Origin: Terriglobales bacterium
GTDB lineage: Bacteria > Acidobacteriota > Terriglobia > Terriglobales > Acidobacteriaceae
DNA length: 64,000 nucleotides
Assembly: GCA_035764005.1 (NCBI GenBank)
Contig: DASTZZ010000055.1
Coordinates: 96,810 to 160,809 of the forward strand
Reading direction: 5' to 3'
Shown here: in pieces, positions 7,601-17,098 of the stretch
Numbering within the stretch: position 1 is the first letter of the stretch
Layout: each line of letters starts with the position of its first letter
Notes under the pieces: generated by a model
The model's input: only the letters and a program-made list of their open reading frames with translations
What the model was told of the DNA's origin: nothing
The model's database searches: none
Made by a program: the position numbers and the translations under genes

Positions 7601-10573
7601 GTGTCTACCATTGGCCTCTCAGGTTGGCCGTATCGCTGCGCCGCTCTCTTCGACGTGGTGCTCTGTGCCACCTTTCTCTTTCCCCAATCTGGGCCGACCG
7701 CGACTCCAGCTCAACAGCCCAAGACCTCACCGCAGGTTCAGGAGATTCTGCCTTCGTATGAAGGACAACAGGTCTCGTCAGTAGAACTCGCCGGCCATCC
7801 CGAAATCGACATGGGACCATTCCTTCCGCTGCTCGTGCAAAAACAGGACGAGCCCTTCTCGAAGGAAAAAGTCGATGCCACGGTCGCTGCGATCAAGAGC
7901 ACGCATCGCTTTGACAATGTTCAGGTGCAGGTGCGGCCAGAGCCGGAAGGCATTCGCGTGCTGTTCATCCTCGAGCCGGCCGTGTACTTCGGAATCTATG
8001 AATTCCCAGGAGCACAACGAGTGTTTCCCTATGCGCGTTTGCTGCAGATTTCCGACTATCCGCCGCGCGGTCCGTACACTCCCGTCGACGTCGTCAATGC
8101 ACAGCACGCGCTCCAACGTTTCCTGCAGAGGGAGGGCTACTTCCGCGCGCAGATCAAGCCGCGGATTCAGACTGATAAAACACATGGTCTCGCGAACGTC
8201 TATTTCGATACCACACTGGGGAAGAAAGCGAAGTTCGGTTCGGTCACTCTAAAAGGAGCGACTCCGGAAGACGACGCCAAACTCAAAGGTGCAATCCATT
8301 CCCTGTGGTCGCGGCTGTGGAACCGAGCGATTCGTCCCGGAAAAACCTACTCGCTCAAAACGTTGCAGAACGCCACCAATTACATGCAGACGAAGTTGAT
8401 GAAAGACGATCATCTCGATGCGAAGGTGAAGCTCATCTCTGCTAACTACAATCCTGAAACTAACCGCGCGGATTTGACTTTCAATGTACAGGCTGGGCCG
8501 TTCTATCACGTGAAGGTCCAGGGTGCACACATCTGGAGCTGGACCAAAAAGAACCTGCTGCCTGTGTATCAGGAAGTAGGAATCGATCCCGAGATCATCC
8601 AGGAAGGACGCACGAATCTCGTCTCGTACTTCCAGTCGAAGGGTTACTTTGACGCGAAGGTCAACGTCAACACGCAGCAGCAGGCGAACGGTGAGACGAT
8701 TGTTTACGCCATCCAAAAGGGACCGCGGCACAAGGTTGCCGATGTAGACATCGCCGGCAACACCACGATTGATGAAGATCAACTCGTACCACATTTAGCC
8801 GTAAAGAAAGCTCACTTCCTGTCGCACGGCAAATATAGCGAGAACCTGGTCCATACCAGCGTCAAGAATCTGGAGCGCCTCTATCAGGCGGATGGCTTTA
8901 GCGACGTGAAGGTCACGCCGGAAGTGCATAACCAAAATGGGAATATTGACGTCACCTTCCGCGTCGTCGAAGGTGAGCGCGACATCGTCGAAGCCATGCA
9001 CATTCAAGGCAACGACAGCCAGCCGGTCTCGAATCTCGCGCCGAAGGGACTGAACCTCGGTCCGGGCAAACCATATTCGCAAAAGCTGGTGCAGGAAGAC
9101 CGCAACACGATGATGGCCTCGTATCTGAAGCTCGGATACCTGAATGCCACCTTTCGGCAAACCGCTAAGCCGGTCGATAAAGACAAGCATCACCTCGAAG
9201 TCACCTACCTGATCGAAGAAGGTCCGCAAGTCCGCACGGCAACGATCGTGACACTCGGACGCGGCGAGACGCGGCAGTCGCTCATCAGTCGTGTAGCTCC
9301 GCTCTCCAAGGGCGCTCCGCTGCGCGAGGACCAGATGCTCGCTAACGAAAGCCAACTTTATAACCTCGGCGTGTTTGATTGGGCCGAAATCGACCCTCGT
9401 CGGCGCATCACTACGCAGACACAGGAAGACGTGCTGGTGAAAGTGCACGAAGCCAAGAAGAACGATCTGACATACGGTTTCGGCTTTGACGTGATCAATC
9501 GTGGCGGCAGCATTCCCAGCGGTACAGTTGCGGTTCCTGGTCTTCCCGCAGTGGGACTGAGCAAGAACTTCAAAACCAGCCAGAAGACGTACTATGGACC
9601 ACGCGCTCTGGTTGAGTACACCCGCAAAGATCTCTGGGGACGCGCTGAGACACTGAGCTTCACCGCTCTGGGAGCGCGCCTCGATCAACGCGGGCAAATT
9701 ACGTTCACCGATCCCTACTTCAAGGGTACAAATTGGTCGGCGAGCGCAAACATCGGCGGCGAGCACGACGCGCAGAATCCCATCTTCACATCCGTGATCG
9801 GAAACTTCGGATTGCAACTACAGCGCGCGCTCAACGAAGACAAAACCATGAACATGTTCCTGCGCTACAACTACTCGCAGACCGGCATCACCGATCTGGT
9901 CATTCCCGGATTGGTACCGCCGGAGGACATGCACGTTCGCCTTTCCACCCTGTCCGCAACTTTCGTCCGCGATACGCGCGATTTTCAGCTCGATGCCCAC
10001 AAAGGCATCTACGAGACGTTTGAAGCCGATTTCAATCCTTCAGCACTAGGTTCGAACTTTAATTTCGGACGCTTCCTTGCCCAGACTGCCTACTACAAGA
10101 AGATTCCGGATAACATCGTCTGGGCAAACAGTGTCCGCGTCGGGTTCGCAACTGCATTCAGCGGCCACGTACCACTAAGCCAATCGTTCTTCAGTGGCGG
10201 CGCGAATACGCTGCGTGGATTCCCCCTGAACGGCGCCGGGCCGCAGCGCTACATTCCGGTTTGCTCGGTCGGCGAAACCAGCGGCTGCCCGCAAATTGCG
10301 GTTCCAAACGGCGGCAATCAACTTTTTCTAGTCAATTCGGAATTTCGCATTCCGGTTCCGCTCAAGCAGGGACTCGGCGTGGTTCCCTTCTATGACGGCG
10401 GAAACGTCTTTCGCACGATCGGATTCCATGGCCAATACACGAACACAGTTGGCCTGGGCTTCCGCTATGCAACCCCAGTGGGTCCGGTGCGTATCGACTT
10501 TGGCTACAACTTGAATGCTCCTCAAGGACTCAAACCATTCCAGTACTTCATCACGATCGGACAGGCGTTCTGA
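7601..10573 (+). CDS. Omp85-family outer-membrane assembly protein (BamA/TamA type)
   Basis: At 990 residues this has the Omp85 plan: an N-terminal leader, several POTRA domains between about residues 50 and 560 (each with the beta-alpha-alpha-beta-beta pattern, such as the Tyr-Leu-Gln/Phe-Gln-Ser-Lys-Gly-Tyr-Phe turns), and a C-terminal 16-strand barrel from about 600. The conserved barrel region is seen in FFSGGANTLRGFPLNGAGP (near residue 865), and the protein ends in phenylalanine as outer-membrane barrels do. It should insert or export envelope proteins. The start is GTG at 7601. tamB follows after 67 bases, so a TamA-like role with TamB is likely, although the number of POTRA domains would also fit BamA. 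Confidence 0.88.
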   Translation: MSTIGLSGWPYRCAALFDVVLCATFLFPQSGPTATPAQQPKTSPQVQEILPSYEGQQVSSVELAGHPEIDMGPFLPLLVQKQDEPFSKEKVDATVAAIKSTHRFDNVQVQVRPEPEGIRVLFILEPAVYFGIYEFPGAQRVFPYARLLQISDYPPRGPYTPVDVVNAQHALQRFLQREGYFRAQIKPRIQTDKTHGLANVYFDTTLGKKAKFGSVTLKGATPEDDAKLKGAIHSLWSRLWNRAIRPGKTYSLKTLQNATNYMQTKLMKDDHLDAKVKLISANYNPETNRADLTFNVQAGPFYHVKVQGAHIWSWTKKNLLPVYQEVGIDPEIIQEGRTNLVSYFQSKGYFDAKVNVNTQQQANGETIVYAIQKGPRHKVADVDIAGNTTIDEDQLVPHLAVKKAHFLSHGKYSENLVHTSVKNLERLYQADGFSDVKVTPEVHNQNGNIDVTFRVVEGERDIVEAMHIQGNDSQPVSNLAPKGLNLGPGKPYSQKLVQEDRNTMMASYLKLGYLNATFRQTAKPVDKDKHHLEVTYLIEEGPQVRTATIVTLGRGETRQSLISRVAPLSKGAPLREDQMLANESQLYNLGVFDWAEIDPRRRITTQTQEDVLVKVHEAKKNDLTYGFGFDVINRGGSIPSGTVAVPGLPAVGLSKNFKTSQKTYYGPRALVEYTRKDLWGRAETLSFTALGARLDQRGQITFTDPYFKGTNWSASANIGGEHDAQNPIFTSVIGNFGLQLQRALNEDKTMNMFLRYNYSQTGITDLVIPGLVPPEDMHVRLSTLSATFVRDTRDFQLDAHKGIYETFEADFNPSALGSNFNFGRFLAQTAYYKKIPDNIVWANSVRVGFATAFSGHVPLSQSFFSGGANTLRGFPLNGAGPQRYIPVCSVGETSGCPQIAVPNGGNQLFLVNSEFRIPVPLKQGLGVVPFYDGGNVFRTIGFHGQYTNTVGLGFRYATPVGPVRIDFGYNLNAPQGLKPFQYFITIGQAF

Positions 10574-10640
10574 GGAGCTTTGCGGTGGCGTGCCGCGACA
10601 CGCACGAGCACGTCTTCGAAAGTATTTAGGAGCTTAGGCT

Positions 10641-13600
10641 GTGAGCGCAGCACCGAATTTACCTCCGTATTACAACGAACCTCCTGAGGAGCCACGCCAG
10701 TTCGAAGAGCCAGCTCCACGTCGGCACGGACGATGGAAGAAAATCGTGGGCTGGGTAATTGGCATCATCCTTCTTCTGATCATTGCTGCGGGTGTCACGA
10801 TTTATGTCCTGCTGCACAATGAATCATTCCATCAGTACGTACTGAAGAAAGCCGAGGCGCAAGCGGCTGCTGCGTTGGGATCACAGGTCCATGCGAAGGA
10901 TTTCGCTCTGCACTTCCACGGGATTTCGCCCAGCCTGGATCTTTACAACGTCGTAGTAGACGGAGCGAATCCATATCCGACGCCGCCGCTGCTCACCGTC
11001 GATCACATTCATCTCGGTGTCCGCGTCGTCTCTATTCTCAGCAAGACCTGGTACATGGACGATGTGACGATCAACCATCCGGTGGTCCGCGTCTTCATCG
11101 ACGCGCACGGCACAGACAATCTGCCGCAGACCAAGAGCAACAGCCAGAAGAAGAGCAACACCAACATCTTCGATCTCGGAGTGCGTCATGCGCTCTTAGA
11201 TAACGGCGAGATCTACTACAACAATCGTAAGAGCGTGATGAACGCCGACTTGCACGATCTCACGTTCCAATCTGGATTCGATCCGTCGCAGAAGCGCTAC
11301 TCAGGAAACATCAGCTACAAAGACGGACACCTTAAGCTCGAAAACTTCAATCCGATTCCACACGATCTAAGCGCGAAATTCGACCTCACGCCGCAAGCGT
11401 TCAAACTCACAGACGCCACTCTCACCAGCGGTGATTCGCATTTCATCCTCAATGCGACGCTCACCGACTTTGCCCATCCGCACGTGAATGCGACCTATCA
11501 GGCCGTCCTCGACTCCGGCCAATTCCGCCGGACGTTGAAGAACGCGTCCCTTCCGATCGGCGTTCTGAGCGCAAATGGATCGCTGGAATATCAGGCAAAA
11601 CCTGATACGCCGATGCTCGCCGTGATCGTGGTTGATGGAGGCCTGAACAGCCGCGAACTCCAGATCGTTACGCCGACCATGCGCACCAACATCCGCGACC
11701 TCGGCGCGCGGTATACGCTGCGCAACGGCAACCTCGAAGTAAAAGACATGCGCGCCGGCCTGCTCGGCGGAGAACTCACGGGCAATCTGGTCATGCGCGA
11801 TCTCACCGGCAAGTCGCAGTCGCATCTGGTCGCTGCACTGCACGGAATCTCCGTTGCGGATTTGAAGACGATGATGAACTCTCCATCGCTGCGCCAGGTA
11901 AAGATGAATGGCAAAGTCGACGCTAACGCCGACGCGACCTGGGGACGCACCTTCAACGAGATGAAGGCCAAAGCCGACGCCACCGTGAACGCGAGCCTTG
12001 CGCCCGCAAAGGGAAACGGCGCGGCGGTTCCATTGAATGGCGCCATTCACGGCGCGTATTCAAATGCAACCAAGATCCTCGCACTCTCGAACAGCTTCAT
12101 CCGCCTTCCGCAAACATCGGTGAACCTGAACGGAACGGTGAGCAACCGATCGGCGCTGCAAATCCATTTGCAATCGAATGATCTGCATGAACTGGAGAAT
12201 ATCGCCGACGAATTTCGTGCGCCAGGTTCGCAGGCCTTCGGCCTATATGGCACGGCCAACTTCAATGGTACGGTCAGCGGCTCGACGGCAGCACCGCATA
12301 TTGCCGGCCAATTCAACGCCAACAACCTTCGCGTGCACGGCACGCAATGGAAGCTGCTGCGCACCAGGATCAATGCCAGCCCCTCCGGCGCGAGTCTTAC
12401 CAACGGCGAGCTTGATTCTGCCGATCGCGGCCGCATTACTTTCAACCTAAGCACCGGGCTGCGCAAATGGGCTTTCACGAATACCAGTCCCATTCAGGTG
12501 GGACTCAACGCCAACAATCTGAATGTCGGCGAGCTGGCCAAAGCCGGAGGCGTGACTACGCCGATCAAAGGAACACTGGCAGCAAATGTAAATGTGCATG
12601 GCACGGAGCTGAACCCGATTGGACAAGGCGCAGTCAGCTTGACCAACGCTCAAATTTCCGGCGAGCCGATCAACGCATTGAACCTGAACTTCAACGGCAC
12701 AGGCGAGGTCGTGAATGCCAAGTTGAGTGCTCGCATTCCCGCCGGTTCTGCGAACGGCAACCTTGTCTATTATCCGAAGTCACAGAACTATGACTTCCAA
12801 CTCCAGGCGCCCGGAATTCAGCTCGCCCAATTGCAGACAGTGAAGCAGCGCGGCATGAATCTGACAGGCGTGTTGAGCCTGATCGCCAGCGGACGCGGTA
12901 CGGTTCAGAATCCACAGCTTACAGCTTCTCTGCATATTCCCAAGTTGGTCATCGATAAACAGGCGATCAACGGCATCGCGCTGAACGCGAACGTCGCCAA
13001 TCACGTTGGCGCCTTCGATCTGAGCTCGCAGGTTCTCAACACGTCCATTCGCGGACGCGGCACGGTTAACCTCACCGGCGACTACTACGCGAATGCCACG
13101 CTCGATACCCAAGCCATTCCCTTGGGCGCTATCGTCGCGGCCTACGCGCCGGCGCAGGCAGGCAAAATCAACGGCCAAACCGAACTCCACGCAACACTGA
13201 AGGGACCTCTGAAGGACAAAGCTCGCGTCGAGGCTCATGCGACCATTCCCATTCTGAACGTGAACTACGCCAATACAGTGCAGATCGGTGCGGCGAGTCC
13301 CATCCATGTTGATTATGTCAATGGCGTGCTTGCCCTTCAGCGCGTTCAGCTACGCGGGACAGATACCAACCTGCAGTTCCAGGCGACGGTGCCGGTCATC
13401 GAACGCAATGCTCCCGTGTCGCTGCTCGCACTGGGCACCATCGATTTGAAGCTGATTCAGCTGTTTGACCCTGATCTCGTCACCTCCGGGCAGCTTCGCC
13501 TGAACGTCAATTCCTATGGCCAGCGCGCCAATCCCAATGTTCAAGGGCAGATCGAAGTGATCAATGCCGGATTCGCCAGCGGAGATCTGCCACTAGGGTT

Positions 13601-14675
13601 GGAGAATGGAAACGGCGTATTGACGTTGACGAAAGATCGCCTGAACATAACCAGCTTCAAAGGTGAAGTCGGCGGTGGCCAGGTCACCGCGAGTGGTGGA
13701 GTTGTCTACCGGCCATCGCTCGCTTTTAATCTAGCGCTGGGCGGGCGCGGAATTCGCCTGCTGTATCCCCAGGGAGTTCGTACCAGACTGGGAATGAACC
13801 TCGCGCTTACCGGGAACCTCGACTCCGCGCTGCTTAACGGAGACGTGCGCATCAACCAGCTTTCGTTTGCGCCCGATTTCGATCTGATGACCTTCATCGG
13901 TCAATTCTCCGGAGATACAGTTCCGGCTCCCTCGCAAGGGTTCGCCGACAAGTTGAAGCTCAACCTTGCCGTGAACGCCACGAACGGCATCAGTCTCGTC
14001 AGTCGGACGCTCAGCCTCGATGGAACCGCGAACCTGGAAGTAAATGGCACCGCTGCGAATCCGGTGATTCTTGGGCGGGTGGTGCTCTCAGGCGGCGATC
14101 TCATTTTTCAAGGGAATCGTTACCTGCTCCAGAATGGGACAATTGATTTCGTGAATCCCTACGAGACGCAGCCGGTCGTCAACGTCGCCGTAAACACGAC
14201 AATCCAGGAATACAACATCATGATGCACTTCGATGGCCCTGTGGACCGCTTGCACACGAATTACACTTCTGTGCCCTCGCTGCCGCCATCGGACATCATC
14301 AACCTGATCGCTTTTGGCAAAACCACAGAAGCTTCGGCGGCCAATCCAACTCCGCCCGGAAGCATGGGCGCCGAGTCGCTGGTCGCGTCTCAAGTCGCAA
14401 GCCAGGTGACCAGCCGGCTGCAAAAAATCGCCGGCATTTCGCAACTTTCCATTGATCCCGAATTGGGAGGCAATCAGCAGAACCCCGGCGCACGGGTGGC
14501 CATTCAGCAGCGCGTTACCGGCAATTTGTTTGTCACGTTTGCAACCGATGTCACGCAGACGCAAAACACGACCATCAAGCTCGAATACCACATCAGCCCG
14601 AGGGTCTCGTTCAGCGGAACCCGTGATGAGAACGGCGGATTCGGTTTCGATACCAAGTTCCACAAGAGCTGGTGA
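10641..14675 (+). CDS. tamB: Translocation and assembly module protein TamB
   Basis: A 1344-residue AsmA/TamB-like protein. It has one N-terminal transmembrane helix (residues about 35-55, rich in Ile/Leu) after a proline-rich cytoplasmic tail, then a very long beta-rich periplasmic region with repeated Asn/Gly/Leu strands. It ends in the conserved DUF490 (TamB) domain from about residue 1050. Proteins of this class bridge the inner and outer membrane and work with an Omp85 partner, here the gene just upstream. They are implicated in outer-membrane protein assembly and phospholipid transport. The GTG start at 10641 has an AGGAG ribosome binding site. Length is typical. Confidence 0.9.
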   Translation: MSAAPNLPPYYNEPPEEPRQFEEPAPRRHGRWKKIVGWVIGIILLLIIAAGVTIYVLLHNESFHQYVLKKAEAQAAAALGSQVHAKDFALHFHGISPSLDLYNVVVDGANPYPTPPLLTVDHIHLGVRVVSILSKTWYMDDVTINHPVVRVFIDAHGTDNLPQTKSNSQKKSNTNIFDLGVRHALLDNGEIYYNNRKSVMNADLHDLTFQSGFDPSQKRYSGNISYKDGHLKLENFNPIPHDLSAKFDLTPQAFKLTDATLTSGDSHFILNATLTDFAHPHVNATYQAVLDSGQFRRTLKNASLPIGVLSANGSLEYQAKPDTPMLAVIVVDGGLNSRELQIVTPTMRTNIRDLGARYTLRNGNLEVKDMRAGLLGGELTGNLVMRDLTGKSQSHLVAALHGISVADLKTMMNSPSLRQVKMNGKVDANADATWGRTFNEMKAKADATVNASLAPAKGNGAAVPLNGAIHGAYSNATKILALSNSFIRLPQTSVNLNGTVSNRSALQIHLQSNDLHELENIADEFRAPGSQAFGLYGTANFNGTVSGSTAAPHIAGQFNANNLRVHGTQWKLLRTRINASPSGASLTNGELDSADRGRITFNLSTGLRKWAFTNTSPIQVGLNANNLNVGELAKAGGVTTPIKGTLAANVNVHGTELNPIGQGAVSLTNAQISGEPINALNLNFNGTGEVVNAKLSARIPAGSANGNLVYYPKSQNYDFQLQAPGIQLAQLQTVKQRGMNLTGVLSLIASGRGTVQNPQLTASLHIPKLVIDKQAINGIALNANVANHVGAFDLSSQVLNTSIRGRGTVNLTGDYYANATLDTQAIPLGAIVAAYAPAQAGKINGQTELHATLKGPLKDKARVEAHATIPILNVNYANTVQIGAASPIHVDYVNGVLALQRVQLRGTDTNLQFQATVPVIERNAPVSLLALGTIDLKLIQLFDPDLVTSGQLRLNVNSYGQRANPNVQGQIEVINAGFASGDLPLGLENGNGVLTLTKDRLNITSFKGEVGGGQVTASGGVVYRPSLAFNLALGGRGIRLLYPQGVRTRLGMNLALTGNLDSALLNGDVRINQLSFAPDFDLMTFIGQFSGDTVPAPSQGFADKLKLNLAVNATNGISLVSRTLSLDGTANLEVNGTAANPVILGRVVLSGGDLIFQGNRYLLQNGTIDFVNPYETQPVVNVAVNTTIQEYNIMMHFDGPVDRLHTNYTSVPSLPPSDIINLIAFGKTTEASAANPTPPGSMGAESLVASQVASQVTSRLQKIAGISQLSIDPELGGNQQNPGARVAIQQRVTGNLFVTFATDVTQTQNTTIKLEYHISPRVSFSGTRDENGGFGFDTKFHKSW

Positions 14676-14769
14676 GAGCCGTGTGGTACCAAGCAGGATG
14701 TCCCGCGGTTTCACCTCAGCAGAGCGCTTCTGCTAGATTCTTGAGGCGAAATTTTCGCCGGAGAACGAC

Positions 14770-16560
14770 TTGAACAGGGCGCCCCTTCCTGCAGACTGCA
14801 TTCTGCGTAAACCATCTCGCGCCAAAACGCTTTGCATTCTGATCGCAGCTTTCACAGCTGCTTGTGGCGGGGGAAGCAGCTCCAGCACCAACAATCCTCC
14901 TCCACCTCCTTCTCAGAACATCACGGTTTCGATATCTCCGCCCGGAGCCACAGTCGCCCCGGGTGGATCGGTACAATTCACAGCCACAGTGACCGGCACA
15001 ACCAATACCGCCGTCAGTTGGAGCGCAGGAGGAATTGAGGGGGGAAACGGCACGATCGGAACGATCAGTGCCTCCGGTGTGTACACTGCTCCAAATACCG
15101 TGCCAAACCCCTCCGCAGTAAACATTACTGCGGTTTCTGTCGCCGACAGCACTAAATCGGCGAGCGCGACTGCCAATATCCTGGTGCATCACATCAATCA
15201 GGATTTTCAGAACCCGCCGATTAAGCTCGGGACGAGCGGCGGCAACGCGACCGACAAAACCACGACCACGGACAAGAGCACCGGAAAAACAGAAGTCTTC
15301 TGCTGCTCCGGAACGCTCGGCTCATTGGTTTCGCGAGGCGGAGATTTCTTTCTTTTGAGTAACAATCACGTTCTCGACAAATCAGATCAGGGCTCTCCTG
15401 GTGATCCGATCTCCCAGCCAGGGCTGGCAGATACCAATTGCGGGCAGAAGCAGAACACGATCGTCGGCAATCTGACCCAGGCAGCGCCTCTTAAGACCAG
15501 CAACATCGATGCAGCGATTGGGCAAGTGGTTACGAACGAGGTGGATCAATCCGGAGCGATTCTCGACCTGCTGGGAGCAGGCCAACCTGCTCCCCCGTCC
15601 AAGACAATCGCCACGCCAGCGGTAGGGCAACCGGTCGCAAAGAGTGGCGATGCCACTGGCGTGACTTGCTCGAGCGTTAACGCAGTCTCTTTGAACGTGC
15701 GAGTGGATTATTCGACTCAGTGCCAGGGTGGCTCGACTTTCAACGTCACGTTTACAAACCAGATCGGGATCCAAGGTAGCACCTTCAGCAATAGCGGCGA
15801 TTCCGGATCCCTTGTCATCACCTCTGACAAGGCTCAACCAGTGGGACTCCTCTATGCGGGAAGTAGTACCGGCACAGTTGCAAACCCCATCAATGACGTT
15901 CTCGCAGCTTTCAAGGATTCAGCCGGCAATGCGCCGCAAATTGTTGGTGGATCAGATCACCCGGTGTCCTGCCCTGCTTCGCCGCAAGCTGAGGTACTCG
16001 CGACTGAGAAGGCCCTTTATCAAACTAATGTTCCGAACTCGCAGCTCGCCAGAGCTTCTGCAGCAACGGAACGTCACGCACTTGAACTCATGCAGGATCC
16101 TGCGGTTGTTGACGTCGGGGTAGGCCAGAGCGAGGACGCCTCGAAGGAGCCAGCCGTAGTGGTCTTTGTAAAAGGTCGGCCGGGCATTCCCGTTCCGGCA
16201 CAGCTTGACGGAATACGTACAAAACTTATCTACACGGCTGACTTCAGTGCGCAACAATCCAGAACTGTGCAGAGGCTCAATGCGCTACCCGAACTCTCAG
16301 CCGACGAAGTACTTCGTGCCAAAACAGTGAAAGACCGACACGCCGACAGCATGATGTCTAATCCTGCGATTCTCGGTGTAGGAGTAGGAGCAAGCCAGGA
16401 CAGCCCGGGAGAATCAGCCATTGTTGTATTCGTGGAGCAAGGCAAGCACGTCACCGTGCCGGTGGAAATCGACGGAGTGCGCACTCGCATCATAGAAACC
16501 GATCGCTTCCGCACCTTCAATTGGGGCAAGCGGACGCGGAATTCCTGTTCGAGAAGATAA
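14770..16560 (+). CDS. Chymotrypsin-like serine protease lipoprotein with Ig-like domain
   Basis: The 596-residue protein starts with an export signal and lipobox-like Ala-Ala-Cys near residue 32, followed by a Ser/Pro linker. Residues about 50-135 form a bacterial Ig-like domain (Thr-Val-Ala-Pro-Gly-Gly-Ser-Val-Gln-Phe). Residues about 150-385 carry a possible trypsin-type triad: His200 in SNNHVLD, Asp247 in NIDAAIG, and Ser345 in SGDSGSL. Two copies of an 88-residue unit follow, anchored at residues 435 and 523 (RHALELM and RHADSMM, each with VGVG and a Val-Val-Phe-Val strand). The likely location is the cell surface or periplasm. Substrate and role of the repeats are unknown. Confidence 0.72.
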   Translation: MNRAPLPADCILRKPSRAKTLCILIAAFTAACGGGSSSSTNNPPPPPSQNITVSISPPGATVAPGGSVQFTATVTGTTNTAVSWSAGGIEGGNGTIGTISASGVYTAPNTVPNPSAVNITAVSVADSTKSASATANILVHHINQDFQNPPIKLGTSGGNATDKTTTTDKSTGKTEVFCCSGTLGSLVSRGGDFFLLSNNHVLDKSDQGSPGDPISQPGLADTNCGQKQNTIVGNLTQAAPLKTSNIDAAIGQVVTNEVDQSGAILDLLGAGQPAPPSKTIATPAVGQPVAKSGDATGVTCSSVNAVSLNVRVDYSTQCQGGSTFNVTFTNQIGIQGSTFSNSGDSGSLVITSDKAQPVGLLYAGSSTGTVANPINDVLAAFKDSAGNAPQIVGGSDHPVSCPASPQAEVLATEKALYQTNVPNSQLARASAATERHALELMQDPAVVDVGVGQSEDASKEPAVVVFVKGRPGIPVPAQLDGIRTKLIYTADFSAQQSRTVQRLNALPELSADEVLRAKTVKDRHADSMMSNPAILGVGVGASQDSPGESAIVVFVEQGKHVTVPVEIDGVRTRIIETDRFRTFNWGKRTRNSCSRR

Positions 16561-16575
16561 TCGCCGCAGGTCGTT

Positions 16576-17098
16576 ATGTCACAAGCTGAAATTGCCGGTG
16601 GGAGAGTCAGCCCCAAGGCCGAGGTCCCTCGAATCGGGTACCGGCTCCGCGATTTTATGCTCAGGAGCACTGCAGGAGCGGAGGTTCGTCTTTCCGACTA
16701 TCGCGCTCGTTCGAACCTCATCCTGATTTTTGGGATGATTGCAGCGCAGCATTCCGCTCTGATTCGCGATGTTGCTGCTCAGTATCAACGAATTCGCGAG
16801 CAACAAGCTGAAGTTCTCTTGATTAGTCCCACCATGGTCGAGGAACCGCAGCGCCCAGTTCAGCTTCCCTTCCCTGTTCTGCTGGACGCCGCGACAGATC
16901 TATGCTGAATACGGTTTTCTTGTAGACGATGATCCCATTTCCGGAATTTTTATCGCGGACAGTTTCGGGGAAATTGCAGCCTCTTACGTGGCATCTGAGA
17001 CTGCAAATGCCACGTCGGCTTCGATTCTGAAGTGGCTGGAGTTCATCAACAGCCAGTGCCCGGAATGTGAGCCTCCGGAGTGGCCCTTGGAAGATTAA
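16576..17098 (+). pseudogene. Redoxin (AhpC/TSA-like) gene broken by a +1 frameshift
   Basis: The first 110 codons from ATG 16576 encode a thioredoxin-fold redoxin (Arg-Asp-Phe-Met-Leu-Arg-Ser and Leu-Ser-Asp-Tyr-Arg). The frame then ends at a TGA at about 16906. From about 16900 the next frame continues the same domain (Tyr-Ala-Glu-Tyr-Gly-Phe) through Asp-Ser-Phe-Gly-Glu-Ile and ends in CPECEPPEWP before a TAA at 17096. One extra base in GATCTATGCTGA explains this. It may be a real inactivating mutation, a sequencing error or a translational slip. The usual peroxidatic Thr-X-X-Cys motif is not obvious in the first half. The gene follows the protease lipoprotein after 15 bases. Confidence 0.65.

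Noticed and set aside
8795..9817. 340-codon minus-strand frame over the Omp85 gene
   Set aside because: No domain or ribosome binding site was found; the plus-strand gene has POTRA and barrel sequence throughout.
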